DNA of 64,000 nucleotides from Cyanophora paradoxa. Its lineage: Eukaryota > Glaucocystophyceae > Cyanophorales > Cyanophoraceae. Both the position numbers and the translations under genes were made by a program. This document shows positions 52,914 to 61,936 of this stretch, piece by piece. The stretch is taken from contig QPMI01000437.1 in the NCBI GenBank assembly GCA_004431415.1, positions 1 through 64,000 on the forward strand, written 5' to 3'. The notes below the pieces were generated by a model, which searched no databases, had not been told where the DNA came from, and worked only from the letters and a program-made list of their open reading frames with translations. The first letter of the stretch is position 1. Each line of letters opens with the position of its first letter.

Positions 52914-55277
52914 TTACTCATCCCCACCTTCAACATCACTGTCATCCACTAACTTGCGACTATGCTTCTTTTTGATCCCAAAGTAGCCACGAGCAAGAAC
53001 ACCATTGACTCGCTTTCTCTCAGCCTTCACATTAAAGACTTCGCGAAGTCTCTTCAAGATAGTGCATTCTGTGATTTTCTCATCAGATTTGCCCATGTGA
53101 TCCATCTTAAAGTGACTGATAATGGACTCACTTGTGGCGAAATCCCCTTGACTCTTGGTGAGTTCATAACTCTCACGAATCCATTCTCCAATCTTGTCAT
53201 TCTCATTGAAATATTCAACACCTTGATCAACAATGGACTGGGGTGGTTTGGTGACGAATTCATTGAGAGAATGGGTTCTCCACATTTCCAGGAGAATGGA
53301 CATATGCGCCATTTTATAATCGTCATCATTCTTCATTAGGCGCATTAGAGTGGTATCTGCTTTCTTCTCACCAGGCTGAGGATCGACCTTGAAGACATTT
53401 TCGAATCGGTAGTAGATAATTCGCCTTTGGATTGCTGCATCTGGTTTACTGATTCCCAGGTTGTCATTTGTGGACAAGAACAACTGGAACATGGGAATGA
53501 ATGTAACAAGATCTTTGAAAAGAGCTCGAACCTTCATCTCATTCCCACCAGTAACCTGTTTGATTTTGTTCAGTTGAAGCATATCACCATCTTCTGCTTC
53601 ATTACTGAAAACAATTCGTTTACCAAGAATGCAAGCGAGTTCTGGGGAAGCCTCTGACGAACTCTTCTTGGGTTTAGTCCAATATGTCATGTCCAGTGAC
53701 CCATAATACTCACCAAATGTGTCTTTCACCAACTCTTGGAGCAGTGATTTCCCATTTGCTCCAATTCCAGTCCAGCAAGTGTATCTCTGATTTTCTGTCA
53801 AACCACTCAGGGCATAGGCGATTAATCCCAGCATGAATTCGCGGTCTGTATCCGATTCAATAATATCTGCATAGATGGATTTAATCTTTGCAACCTTCTC
53901 TTGGTCGATTTCTGTGGTATAATCGTAGCCAACAGTCTTGCTCACCATATCATCTGGGAGTCCCTTTCGAAAAGTCATGGAGTTCAAGTCAAATACACCA
54001 TTTGTAAATCCAATGATGTTGGGAACAGTATCAAGTCTCTCGAAAAAGGTCTTGTCACTGAACAGAACTGAAAGATCAGACATAAGTGCAGTTCTGTATG
54101 TAGTCTGTTTGAGGCTCTTAGCAATTCCCAGCAGAATCTTTGACCTTTCCTCCAAGGAATTGCGGTTCTCTTCATCACGAAGAGCTCTCTGTGCGAGTTG
54201 AACAGAACGTTGAAGATAAACTGGACAGACCTTGCAGCTCAAACAGAGAAAGATTCGCTTCCCAGTTTCATCCATCTCCCAAATCCCACATACATCATTG
54301 AACTTGAACCAGGTCTTGTTGGAATACTTGTATTTGTCTTGCAGAACAAGATAGGCAACCTGTGCAACATCATAATGGGCACCATCAGATCCAGCAGACC
54401 GATCAATCAGATTTTCGATATTCGCATCTGTCTCTTCCTTCACACGAATTGTGATAAGTCGCTTCTTGCAGTTTGCACTGTAACTCGAAACAATATATTT
54501 GTCCTTCTCCTTCCCTTGAACAATATACCAATTGTTTGAGTCATGGCTTCCCTTGCAGCAGGGACAGATCAGACCTTTGTTCTCAGCAGTGAAATTGTAT
54601 CCCATCTTGGTCTCATTGATGATTGTGGGCAAGATGAAACCGAATTCTTCGAGTTTAGAAAGAATGTGTTTCTGCAAATTCTCCTCAGCGCACCTTGCAT
54701 AATAAGAATGTGCACCTTTGGGGAATTCGTAGTTTTCAACAATCCACTTTTGCAACTCAGCAGTGGGTTCATTTAACTCACACTCAGATGCCCATGGCTC
54801 TCTGATCCATGTTTTGTTGGGACTGGGGCAAACATTAATCACCCCAGCAGTCCCAGTGGATGCAATCGTTTTGCAGTCGATCTTGGGGTTTCCTTTGAAT
54901 GCACCCGCTTTATCCCAGATCTTAATGGTGTCGAATTCAGCAGGTCGAGCGAAGAATGCATGATATCCTTTTTTGGTTTTAGCAAGAGGATTAACACCAC
55001 CGAAATCATCAGGGAATTGCTCCTCGAATTTGGCGAAATCCTCCTCTTGGTCGAAGTCAATTACCAGGATATTACGAGCGAGAATGCCCCAAGCAGTATA
55101 CTTACCGGATTTCAGGGCTTCATCGAATTTATCCCAATTCCAGGCTCCGTCTTTATGAGCGAAAAGGGGTTTTTTGGTATCAGGATCAACAGGAATTACG
55201 AGATTCTCAGACAGGACATCGTCTTCACGAAGCCAGTCAACAAGGCGTTTCAGGGATTTCTTGGCGGCAGCGTTCAT
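52914..55277 (-). CDS. Primase-polymerase / SF3 (D5-like) helicase fusion
   Basis: 787 residues. The N-terminal 200 residues look like a PrimPol (bifunctional AEP) domain: NILVIDFDQEED carries the D-x-D metal motif and TKKGYHAFFARP and IDCKTIASTGTAGVINV follow. A CPCC...H zinc-like motif is at about 238. The D5_N-type linker leads to the SF3 helicase: Walker A GIGANGKS (504-511), KRIVFSNEAED (Walker B region, about 553), motif C FQLFLSTNDN (about 598) and AIQRRI. It would unwind and prime viral DNA. The fusion is common in giant viruses, virophages and Polinton-like viruses. Having it together with a protein-primed PolB is worth noting. Confidence 0.9.
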   Translation of the reverse strand: MNAAAKKSLKRLVDWLREDDVLSENLVIPVDPDTKKPLFAHKDGAWNWDKFDEALKSGKYTAWGILARNILVIDFDQEEDFAKFEEQFPDDFGGVNPLAKTKKGYHAFFARPAEFDTIKIWDKAGAFKGNPKIDCKTIASTGTAGVINVCPSPNKTWIREPWASECELNEPTAELQKWIVENYEFPKGAHSYYARCAEENLQKHILSKLEEFGFILPTIINETKMGYNFTAENKGLICPCCKGSHDSNNWYIVQGKEKDKYIVSSYSANCKKRLITIRVKEETDANIENLIDRSAGSDGAHYDVAQVAYLVLQDKYKYSNKTWFKFNDVCGIWEMDETGKRIFLCLSCKVCPVYLQRSVQLAQRALRDEENRNSLEERSKILLGIAKSLKQTTYRTALMSDLSVLFSDKTFFERLDTVPNIIGFTNGVFDLNSMTFRKGLPDDMVSKTVGYDYTTEIDQEKVAKIKSIYADIIESDTDREFMLGLIAYALSGLTENQRYTCWTGIGANGKSLLQELVKDTFGEYYGSLDMTYWTKPKKSSSEASPELACILGKRIVFSNEAEDGDMLQLNKIKQVTGGNEMKVRALFKDLVTFIPMFQLFLSTNDNLGISKPDAAIQRRIIYYRFENVFKVDPQPGEKKADTTLMRLMKNDDDYKMAHMSILLEMWRTHSLNEFVTKPPQSIVDQGVEYFNENDKIGEWIRESYELTKSQGDFATSESIISHFKMDHMGKSDEKITECTILKRLREVFNVKAERKRVNGVLARGYFGIKKKHSRKLVDDSDVEGGDE

Positions 55278-55471
55278 TTCGAAAATCGGGGGCTTCTTAT
55301 ACTTAATGGAGAAATTAATTTCTCCGGATCCTTGTCATTTTTTGGCGCCTAACCTTTAAATACCTTTGGGTTTTCCGATTGGCGCTCGATATATGGTAAT
55401 GATCCATCGAAACGTCGATTGATCATGGTAACAAAAAGGATTCAGCGGATATTTGGGACTTTGGGGGCGGT

Positions 55472-55699
55472 TCAGTATTTCCTGGGACGACCAACTGGGC
55501 GTTTTACTGGATTATTGGGATCCATCTCAGCAGCTTTCCTGCGATAATATCGTTCCAGTGCCTTTTTACGATATAATTCTCGAAATTCCTCATCTTGATA
55601 GCGTTTCTGGAAATACAAGCGGTCATACAACCTTTTCCTCTCATTGGGATCCACCTCGCTCATTGCAAGTTCGAATTCGACCACAGATTCAGTTTCCAT
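55472..55699 (-). CDS. Small basic protein with C-terminal AT-hook
   Basis: 75 residues: an acidic N-terminus, a long charged helix (ERKRLYDRLYFQKRYQDEEF; ALERYYRRKAAEMD), and a C-terminal KRPVGRPRKY that fits an AT-hook (core GRP flanked by basic residues). AT-hooks bind the minor groove of AT-rich DNA, which would suit this AT-rich genome. A TTATAAGG element precedes the start. Confidence 0.55.
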   Translation of the reverse strand: METESVVEFELAMSEVDPNERKRLYDRLYFQKRYQDEEFRELYRKKALERYYRRKAAEMDPNNPVKRPVGRPRKY

Positions 55700-55899
55700 T
55701 TGATATGTTCCTTATAATGGGACGAGAAAATAATTTGTCCGGTTCACCAATCAAACACACCTTACCCTTAAATCCCTTGTCATTTTTTGCAGATCGAGAC
55801 CAGTTCCTGTCTACGCTTTTTTATTGCGGCTTCTGTTGCATATTCAGCGGATTTCCTGTCCAGGATAGCATAGATCTCAGAGAGACTGAGCATTCGATA

Positions 55900-56133
55900 T
55901 TAATTACCGAGATTTAATTTCGGATCTGTGAAAGATACAGAGCGTCGCCTCACAGTCTCTGTTTTTATATGCTCCTCGAAATCAACCGAGTCTGTGGATA
56001 ATCGCCTACCACCAGATCCATGACTTTCAGTGTCAGAGAATTCGATTTCGACTTTTGTATCACAGCAGCCACTGTGACAATTGCTCACAATGTGGAGATT
56101 AAACATCTCTATGATTTTTCGCAAGAAATCCAT
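55900..56133 (-). CDS. Small unknown protein
   Basis: 77 residues starting MDFLRKIIEMFNLHIVSNCH. It has a short amphipathic N-terminus, a Cys/His patch (NCHSGCCDTK), and a polar Ser/Arg-rich C-terminal half with RRRSVSF, a possible phosphorylation site. It sits in the structural gene cluster between the coiled-coil protein and the AT-hook protein. No family recognised. Confidence 0.4.
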   Translation of the reverse strand: MDFLRKIIEMFNLHIVSNCHSGCCDTKVEIEFSDTESHGSGGRRLSTDSVDFEEHIKTETVRRRSVSFTDPKLNLGN

Positions 56134-56160
56134 GATGCTCTCTCTCTTAATGCGAGATAA

Positions 56161-56895
56161 TTAAAGCCATACTCGTCGTTTATATACTGTGGGGGCAACA
56201 CCTTTATCGACCTCTGATTTGGTAGCACCAGGTTCAATGGTGCCCTTTTGGGTTTTGGTCTTCATCTCATCAACTGCCTGCTCATCAATTTGAGTCTCTT
56301 TCTTACCAATGAATTGCTTATCTGGGAGACCAGTAATTCCCATTCTATACACCTCCTTTCGCAGCATCTCCTTCAATTTCGCTCTCTCTTTCTTCTCAGA
56401 GACATACTGTTCAAGAGCACTGGATTTCGCTTCCAGATCTTTCAGTTTCGCAGTCATTTCGTCCCATTGGGCTTTGGGAATTCGGTGGATATTCTGTGTA
56501 GGTGCGACCTTGTAGGTCACCTCACCAGCCATGGATTGAATTACCTTGTCTGATTCCTTGGAGACACCTTCACCTTTGCGAGCAAGTGAGAGATCTTGGA
56601 GACCCAGTCCTTTGTCATCAGCAGCACCAATAATTCGACGAGCACCTTCACCAACTGCCTTCATCTTAGAGGTTTCGGGCGAAATATTGAGTTGATCACT
56701 GGTGGATGTTTGGGGCGCTTTATCATCTGGTGATTCTTCGTAAGCAGCATTGAGGGGATCTTCTTGTTGCTGTGATGCTTTAACTTCATTGACACCATTG
56801 AATTTCAGGGGCTCTGTGTTAATAGAACCGGTTCCAGAGGATGCAGAATATGACATAGCACCAGCAGGAACACCAACTTTGCGTTTGGAAGGCAT
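56161..56895 (-). CDS. Coiled-coil protein of the morphogenesis cluster
   Basis: 244 residues from MPSKRKVGVPAGAMSYSASS; the longer upstream reading overlaps the ATPase gene in another frame. The first 110 residues are polar and probably disordered. Residues about 150-205 form a heptad-like helix (WDEMTAKLKDLEAKSSALEQ; VSEKKERAKLKEMLRKEV). Its place directly downstream of the packaging ATPase and MCP suggests a scaffold or internal virion protein; no homology is recognised. Confidence 0.5.
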   Translation of the reverse strand: MPSKRKVGVPAGAMSYSASSGTGSINTEPLKFNGVNEVKASQQQEDPLNAAYEESPDDKAPQTSTSDQLNISPETSKMKAVGEGARRIIGAADDKGLGLQDLSLARKGEGVSKESDKVIQSMAGEVTYKVAPTQNIHRIPKAQWDEMTAKLKDLEAKSSALEQYVSEKKERAKLKEMLRKEVYRMGITGLPDKQFIGKKETQIDEQAVDEMKTKTQKGTIEPGATKSEVDKGVAPTVYKRRVWL

Positions 56896-56923
56896 TGTAT
56901 ATTTATTAGAAGCAGAGATTATT

Positions 56924-57586
56924 TTACCGAGGAAACTTAAAGTCTTTAACGAGTTCCGCTTTATCAACATAGTATTCCACCGAATAATTCGCAGAACTCC
57001 AAATGAGAAACTGATAGGAGTGAACGTATTCCTCAAACATCTTATAGAAAGCGTCTTTATCCCGCATGATATTGTATTCTTCTTCAATGGCTTCCAGTTC
57101 TTTGCGATTGGCGGCACTGAGGAACATTGCATAATCCGAATTGACGCGAATGGTTGAAGAAACCTTACGCAGTTTCTGAGTTATGCAGAAAATTGTAATC
57201 GCCGAGTGGCGGCCGCGCGAATACAGAGATCCAATAATTTTATCACGGGTAAGGTCTACAATCTCATTGTCTATAAGATCATCGAGAACAACACATAATT
57301 GATTAACGGGTTCTCCTTTCTCAATTTTCTCTTGTCTTTCATCGAGAAGTTTAGCGATGTAAGGCGCATCCCATTTACCGAGCTGTAATGTTGCGACATC
57401 ATCCCAAAAATGATTGAATGATGTCCCACTTATAACAAGAACAACATCTAACTTTTTCGCATCGTGAAGTTGTTTTAGCCAATATTTTACGGCTTCTGAC
57501 TTGCCCGTCGCGCTTTTTCCGATTGCTAATACGCGAAAAGGGGGTTTAATCATCTCAGCAGCATTAAATTCGGGAACGTCAGACAT
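56924..57586 (-). CDS. FtsK/HerA-type (A32-like) genome-packaging ATPase
   Basis: 220 residues from MSDVPEFNAAEMIKPPFRVL (57586); the upstream extension overlaps the MCP gene and is rejected. Walker A is GKSATGKS (23-30), Walker B is LCVVLDD (97-103), and the sensor-like IFCITQKLRKVSSTIRVNSD stretch matches viral A32-type packaging ATPases. It would pump DNA into the capsid. The order penton, MCP, ATPase in one direction is typical of the polinton/virophage morphogenesis module. Confidence 0.9.
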   Translation of the reverse strand: MSDVPEFNAAEMIKPPFRVLAIGKSATGKSEAVKYWLKQLHDAKKLDVVLVISGTSFNHFWDDVATLQLGKWDAPYIAKLLDERQEKIEKGEPVNQLCVVLDDLIDNEIVDLTRDKIIGSLYSRGRHSAITIFCITQKLRKVSSTIRVNSDYAMFLSAANRKELEAIEEEYNIMRDKDAFYKMFEEYVHSYQFLIWSSANYSVEYYVDKAELVKDFKFPR

Positions 57587-57647
57587 GGCTTTGTAGATCT
57601 TTCTTATTAAAGATAGATAAAATAACGAAACGTTACTGATCATGGTT

Positions 57648-59021
57648 TTACAGATTAATTCGTCGGAGCCCATCTTTGTCAACAATAATGAAACTGTGCA
57701 TGAGAGCACGAACATTAACTGTGATTGTCTGGTCAGAAGGCATGTATAGAGTGAGGAAAGAGGAGGAGGAGTTCGTGAGATCAACATAGCCAGACTGGGC
57801 AATGTTGCGAATCGCTTTCTCTCCATCAACACAGAATGGTAGACCACTGAGGACATATTTGTCTGCAACCTTGTCCATATTTGAGCACTTGAAGGCATCC
57901 GCAATTAATTCGGCACCTTTGAGGAGAGGGATGGGCTCAGTAGCATAGAGACGTTGACCATTAATTTCAACAGTGAAAGTAATGTCTTTTGAGTTAGCAT
58001 GCGTTTTTAGGACACTGTGGGAACCATTGAAACCATCAATACCTGCGGCATCACGAACTGAAACAAGAAGACCATAGACAAGACCAGAGATCTGTGACAG
58101 GTTAATACGATTTGGTTGAGCATTGCCTTTTGCAGCAAAATTGACACTGTCTACGAAACCAATATCCAGAGCAGGAATAGCCATACCAGTGGTCTTCACC
58201 TTCTCAATGACAGTAGCAAACAGTTCATCAGAAACATTAATAGCATGCATGTAAAGACGAGGAGAAGTGACTTTAATTTCGGGGGTTGTTGTTGCACCAA
58301 TTCCAAAAGTGGTGATCTGTTGACCAACATGGGCAAGAGTAGCATTAGCAGTAGCACCAAGTCCATCATCCTCTGTCTTATCAGCAGCTGTTCCACCAAC
58401 AACTGGAAGAGCACGACCACCATAAGAAGTCTCAACATAACCCTTTCCAGCATCCTTGAACCAGACAGTTACCACCATTTCTCCTGAGAGAGCACCAAGA
58501 GGTAGGTAGTGGTTTAGCCATGGGACTGGGATTTCAGTGAAAAATGACCCACCAAGTCGGTTGGTTCCATGGGCAGGGATACCATGAACCATACCCATTG
58601 AACGCTTCTTCTTGGCGAGTTGATCCTCACTGTAATAGATAAGAGGGAAATGAGCAAGGAAATCAGAAGGCACATGGAAGGTGTAAGATCCATAGGTGAT
58701 TTCAAGTCGAGAGACAAGAGCACCAACTGGGCGAACGTATCCATTGCGAACAAGGTCGGTATCACCAGCAAAAGTGACAGCTGGAAGGTCAAACGCAAGT
58801 TCGAGTTTTCCACAGAAATTGTAGCGAGGGAGCTTGAAACTAATGCGATTTCCAGCATTATTCTCGAAAGTGTTGCTTGGGTTCACAACAACAAGAACTG
58901 GCTTCGACTTGGATTCAAGACCAAGCATGAGAGAGTTGTCCAAGAAGAACGCCTTGGCTTCTTCTGGGGTTGTTAGAGCTTCTTTCAGAGAAAGACGTTG
59001 GAGGGTCGAAGTAATATCCAT
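57648..59021 (-). CDS. Major capsid protein, double jelly roll
   Basis: 457 residues from MDITSTLQRLSLKEAL (59021). The features fit Polinton-like virus MCPs: an N-terminal jelly roll with ISFKLPRYNFCGKLELAFDL, the diagnostic EIPVPWLNHYLPLGALSGEM block (LPfWf...LPL.AL type) joining two strands, and a C-terminal strand series SSSSFLTLYMPSDQTITVNV ending MHSFIIVDKDGLRRINL, as in double-jelly-roll capsid ends. The central region (about 225-300) is Gly/Ala/Thr-rich. The protein forms trimeric capsomers. The upstream AGTATAATAAAAGAG is TATA-like within 25 bases of the start. Assignment rests on motifs and cluster position. Confidence 0.82.
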   Translation of the reverse strand: MDITSTLQRLSLKEALTTPEEAKAFFLDNSLMLGLESKSKPVLVVVNPSNTFENNAGNRISFKLPRYNFCGKLELAFDLPAVTFAGDTDLVRNGYVRPVGALVSRLEITYGSYTFHVPSDFLAHFPLIYYSEDQLAKKKRSMGMVHGIPAHGTNRLGGSFFTEIPVPWLNHYLPLGALSGEMVVTVWFKDAGKGYVETSYGGRALPVVGGTAADKTEDDGLGATANATLAHVGQQITTFGIGATTTPEIKVTSPRLYMHAINVSDELFATVIEKVKTTGMAIPALDIGFVDSVNFAAKGNAQPNRINLSQISGLVYGLLVSVRDAAGIDGFNGSHSVLKTHANSKDITFTVEINGQRLYATEPIPLLKGAELIADAFKCSNMDKVADKYVLSGLPFCVDGEKAIRNIAQSGYVDLTNSSSSFLTLYMPSDQTITVNVRALMHSFIIVDKDGLRRINL

Positions 59022-59075
59022 GATTATCTCTTTTATTATACTGCAACATAAAAAATTCACCAATGATCCTTGATT

Positions 59076-60086
59076 TTACGCAAAATTCGCAATAACCGGA
59101 TAAGATGGATGTGTTTCAGCCATTCTCCTCTTGAAGTATTCGTACACAGGATCACCAGCAGGTTCATCACCATATCGAATTTCGAAGGTGAGGTGGACAG
59201 GTTGACCCTCGAAATCAATTGGTTCATTAACTGCATTCACAATATCAACCGAAAATGTGGAGAGTCCCAGATTCTTGTTATAGTATTTATAAATCGGATG
59301 GGCTTCTGTCGAATTATAAACGACATGCTCACCATAATCTTTATCTGGAACAACGATTTTGTGGAAATATCCAGTGAGGAGACCATCACCACATTGCACA
59401 AGATCACCCAGCTCCTTTACTCTCACAAATAGGACACTATCCCTGGTCTTCTCGGGTTCAAATGAAGATATGATACCATGCACCATCGACCCAGTAAAGA
59501 TACCATCAGTCAGAGTATTATAAACTTGTGATTGGATTGGGGTGTTACCATATCTCCCAGGATCAAGACCAAGCAGTCGAGCAGAACTCAAAAACCTCTG
59601 AATCTGCGCCTGGGTTGGGTTTATTGCAGTTGAGAAAGCCAGGTAAAACGGTATGGTGGAATGGAATATTACTCGTTTCAGTGTATCATCCCATTTACAG
59701 CGAATTGCTACTGGTGGCTCTCTCAATGCAAGTTTGGAGTTAATTACATTCACCAGTTGTTGGTGGTTTTGAATGGGTGTGCTGCGACTTATCACAATGT
59801 GTTTCCATGATTCATAATCAGCAGCAGGTCGATCAGTTGGAATACCAGTGCTTCCTGCACCAGAATAATATTCAGACCAATAAAGGTAGATTGCATTATC
59901 AATTGTCACATCTCCTACTTTGGTTTCACCACTCACCATGGGAATGCTGTTATAAAATTCTGCTGAAACCAGTCTTACTGCTCTCACAAATTCATAGGTG
60001 CTGGGGAGGCGAGCAATAAAACTCGAAGTAGGTCCATCTCCCGAAATTGTATTGAAAGAGCTCACTTCGATGTAATCCACAGGCAT
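59076..60086 (-). CDS. Minor capsid (penton-type) protein 1
   Basis: 336 residues. The N-terminus MPVDYIEVSSFNTISGDGPT followed by FVRAVRLVSAEFYNSIPMVS matches the stereotyped start of polinton/virophage minor capsid proteins (surface-strand motif plus V-x-L-x-S-x-x-[IF]-x-N-[ST]). The rest is beta-rich with no enzymatic motif. It lies directly upstream of the MCP on the same strand and head-to-head with its paralogue. A single-jelly-roll vertex protein is the expected role. Confidence 0.75.
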   Translation of the reverse strand: MPVDYIEVSSFNTISGDGPTSSFIARLPSTYEFVRAVRLVSAEFYNSIPMVSGETKVGDVTIDNAIYLYWSEYYSGAGSTGIPTDRPAADYESWKHIVISRSTPIQNHQQLVNVINSKLALREPPVAIRCKWDDTLKRVIFHSTIPFYLAFSTAINPTQAQIQRFLSSARLLGLDPGRYGNTPIQSQVYNTLTDGIFTGSMVHGIISSFEPEKTRDSVLFVRVKELGDLVQCGDGLLTGYFHKIVVPDKDYGEHVVYNSTEAHPIYKYYNKNLGLSTFSVDIVNAVNEPIDFEGQPVHLTFEIRYGDEPAGDPVYEYFKRRMAETHPSYPVIANFA

Positions 60087-60114
60087 CTTCTTTTATCTAT
60101 AAACATATATTAAA
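60087..60114. promoter_or_regulatory. 28-bp divergent promoter region between the two penton genes
   Basis: Only 28 bases separate the two start codons. They are almost entirely A/T and contain CTATAAAC and CATATATTAAA in the plus orientation, with TATATG and TTTATAGAT in the other. Both genes must be driven from within this gap or from inside the other's coding sequence. Confidence 0.55.
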
Positions 60115-61047
60115 ATGATTCGGCTGGTCAATATAGATAGCAGAGACCGATCAGATGGACAAATAGAAAACTCCTACAAAGTTTCACTCACAACCCCAGT
60201 GACTAAACCAAGAGAATGTCGAGTTTTGTATGCAGAAATCCCCAACAGCATCTATAACTCCATTGGAACAGATCACCTTCTTGTCAGATTCTACTACCAA
60301 GGCATCTCTGAAACCAAACAGGTATACCTTCTCCCAAGTGGTTATATTAATCAAGGGCATTTCGGGGTCACCAGTCCATATAATTATGGTCTGAATTTCA
60401 CCTTTACTGGAAGCAACAATCTCACATATGCATTCAAGGTCTACTACAACCCTACTTCCTACAAATTGGAGTTTTACAGTAATGTTCAATTCGAGATGGT
60501 AGCATCTACACAGAGATTGGGTAAACTTCTTGGGGTTAGTTCTGTGGAGTGGGTCGCTTCAATTGAGCAAACCTACGATTTCCCAGAGTCTGCAAGGTCT
60601 TTATATGCCCCAGAGAATTTCCTCTATTTTGCAGGAATCCCAATCACCCCAAACCATCCCCAATGGGGAATCACATTCACAGGATATGAATTCGAGGCAT
60701 CTCGCTTAAACTACAAGTTAGAAGCAGCCAAGATGACAGACATGAATGCAGAACAGTATTTATACATGCACATTAAAGAACTCTCCCCATTTGCTACAAA
60801 CCACAATATTGTCCCAAGATCTCAACCACAAAATCAAGGGGCGATTCTCAGATTGCAATTGAGTAAAGATATTGGACAGTATGTTTATCACAGTGGAGAG
60901 CACAGTGAATACATAAAAATTACCGATCGAAACCTTGTGATTAGAGAGTTGACAGTTGAGTTTCGAGATTATTATGGTGATCTTGTTGATATGAATGGAA
61001 TTGACAACTCATTCCAGTTGGAGTTCTTGGCTATTGGTAATGATTAA
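60115..61047 (+). CDS. Minor capsid (penton-type) protein 2
   Basis: 310 residues starting MIRLVNIDSRDRSDGQIENS. It continues with PRECRVLYAEIPNSIYNSIG, the same N-terminal pattern as minor capsid protein 1 and in fact closer to the common viral consensus (NSxDR...IPNSxYN). The body is beta-rich (SPYNYGLNFTFTGSNNLTYA; VQFEMVASTQRLGKLLGVSS). No catalytic motif is seen. Two penton-type genes could mean alternate vertices. Its 3' end overlaps the convergent gene at 61031 by 17 bases. Confidence 0.75.
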   Translation: MIRLVNIDSRDRSDGQIENSYKVSLTTPVTKPRECRVLYAEIPNSIYNSIGTDHLLVRFYYQGISETKQVYLLPSGYINQGHFGVTSPYNYGLNFTFTGSNNLTYAFKVYYNPTSYKLEFYSNVQFEMVASTQRLGKLLGVSSVEWVASIEQTYDFPESARSLYAPENFLYFAGIPITPNHPQWGITFTGYEFEASRLNYKLEAAKMTDMNAEQYLYMHIKELSPFATNHNIVPRSQPQNQGAILRLQLSKDIGQYVYHSGEHSEYIKITDRNLVIRELTVEFRDYYGDLVDMNGIDNSFQLEFLAIGND

Positions 61048-61297
61048 ACCGATCCTGATAGAAGAACTCCCCATCTGTCTCGAAAATATTAAGAAGGGGA
61101 CTCTTAGCATCCTCTGTATACCATCTGCGAATTGTCTTATCCCATTTAGCACCATTCTTTTTCAAGAATCTACAAAGGGTTGTTCTCCTTGTAATTCGCA
61201 ATCCCATCTCTTGAAAGATCTCATAATGATCTTGCATTCTATTCACAATCAAGATGTAAGTTCCATGGAAATTGTGATATTGCTGGTTAATCGGCAT
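61031..61297 (-). CDS. DUF5710-like small protein at the right end
   Basis: 88 residues from MPINQQYHNFHGTYILIVNR (61297); a longer reading from 61447 would start inside the TIR and is less likely. The segment LCRFLKKNGAKWDKTIRRWY resembles the short DUF5710-type motif (A-x-x-x-GA-[KR]-WD-x-x-x-[KR]-x-WY) found in primase- and helicase-associated proteins. Aromatic residues and charge suggest a nucleic-acid-binding accessory. It is the last gene before the right TIR. Confidence 0.5.
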   Translation of the reverse strand: MPINQQYHNFHGTYILIVNRMQDHYEIFQEMGLRITRRTTLCRFLKKNGAKWDKTIRRWYTEDAKSPLLNIFETDGEFFYQDRFNHYQ

Positions 61298-61540
61298 GTT
61301 TCCTTTACAGCATGATGGGAAATCGTTTGTCAATTTTTGGCGAAACGAGAGTATCTCATGAGATAGATGAGAGAATAACAGGTGTGTTTTCAGGGTTGGA
61401 GAAATCGGAGAAACATAGAGTATTGCGATTTCCGAGTTAGTTGACACTGAGATATTCAGAATTTCAGATGGTCTTACTGAAAATGGTCAGATAATCGGGT
61501 GTGACACCTATTTAATTGACTGTGACGCCTCTTTAATTGA

Positions 61541-61645
61541 CTGTGACGCCTGTGACGCCTGTGACGCCTACTTTTAAACTTTTTAAAATTTTCAAAAATG
61601 ACAGACTTCTGAAAACAGGTGTCACAGCCGTCACAGGCGTCACAC
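61541..61645. repeat. GTGACGCC dyad module, right TIR copy 1
   Basis: Mirror of the module at 35254-35359. Confidence 0.85.
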
Positions 61646-61832
61646 CCAATTAAAAATGGAATCTCTTTCTCTTACTGAGATTTTAGAGAATATATTCTTG
61701 TCTTACTGAAATCCGTCTTGTGACACCTCTGACAACTACAAAAACACTATCCATTAATCCACCTTTTCGAAAATGCGAAGTTGTCTTACTGGAAATGGTC
61801 TGCAATTTCGCTGTGACACCTATTTTAATTGA

Positions 61833-61936
61833 GTGTGACGCCTGTGACGCCTGTGACACCTACTTTCAAACTTTTTAAAATTTTCAAAAATGACAGACTT
61901 CTGAAAACAGGCGTCACAGCCGTCACAGGCGTCACA
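61833..61936. repeat. GTGACGCC dyad module, right TIR copy 2
   Basis: Mirror of the module at 34964-35067. Confidence 0.85.

Noticed and set aside
56896-57132. N-terminal extension of the coiled-coil protein
   Set aside because: It overlaps the end of the ATPase gene; MPSKRK at 56895 is the natural start.
57587-57904. N-terminal extension of the ATPase
   Set aside because: It overlaps the MCP coding sequence on the same strand in another frame; the Met at 57586 gives a normal-length enzyme.
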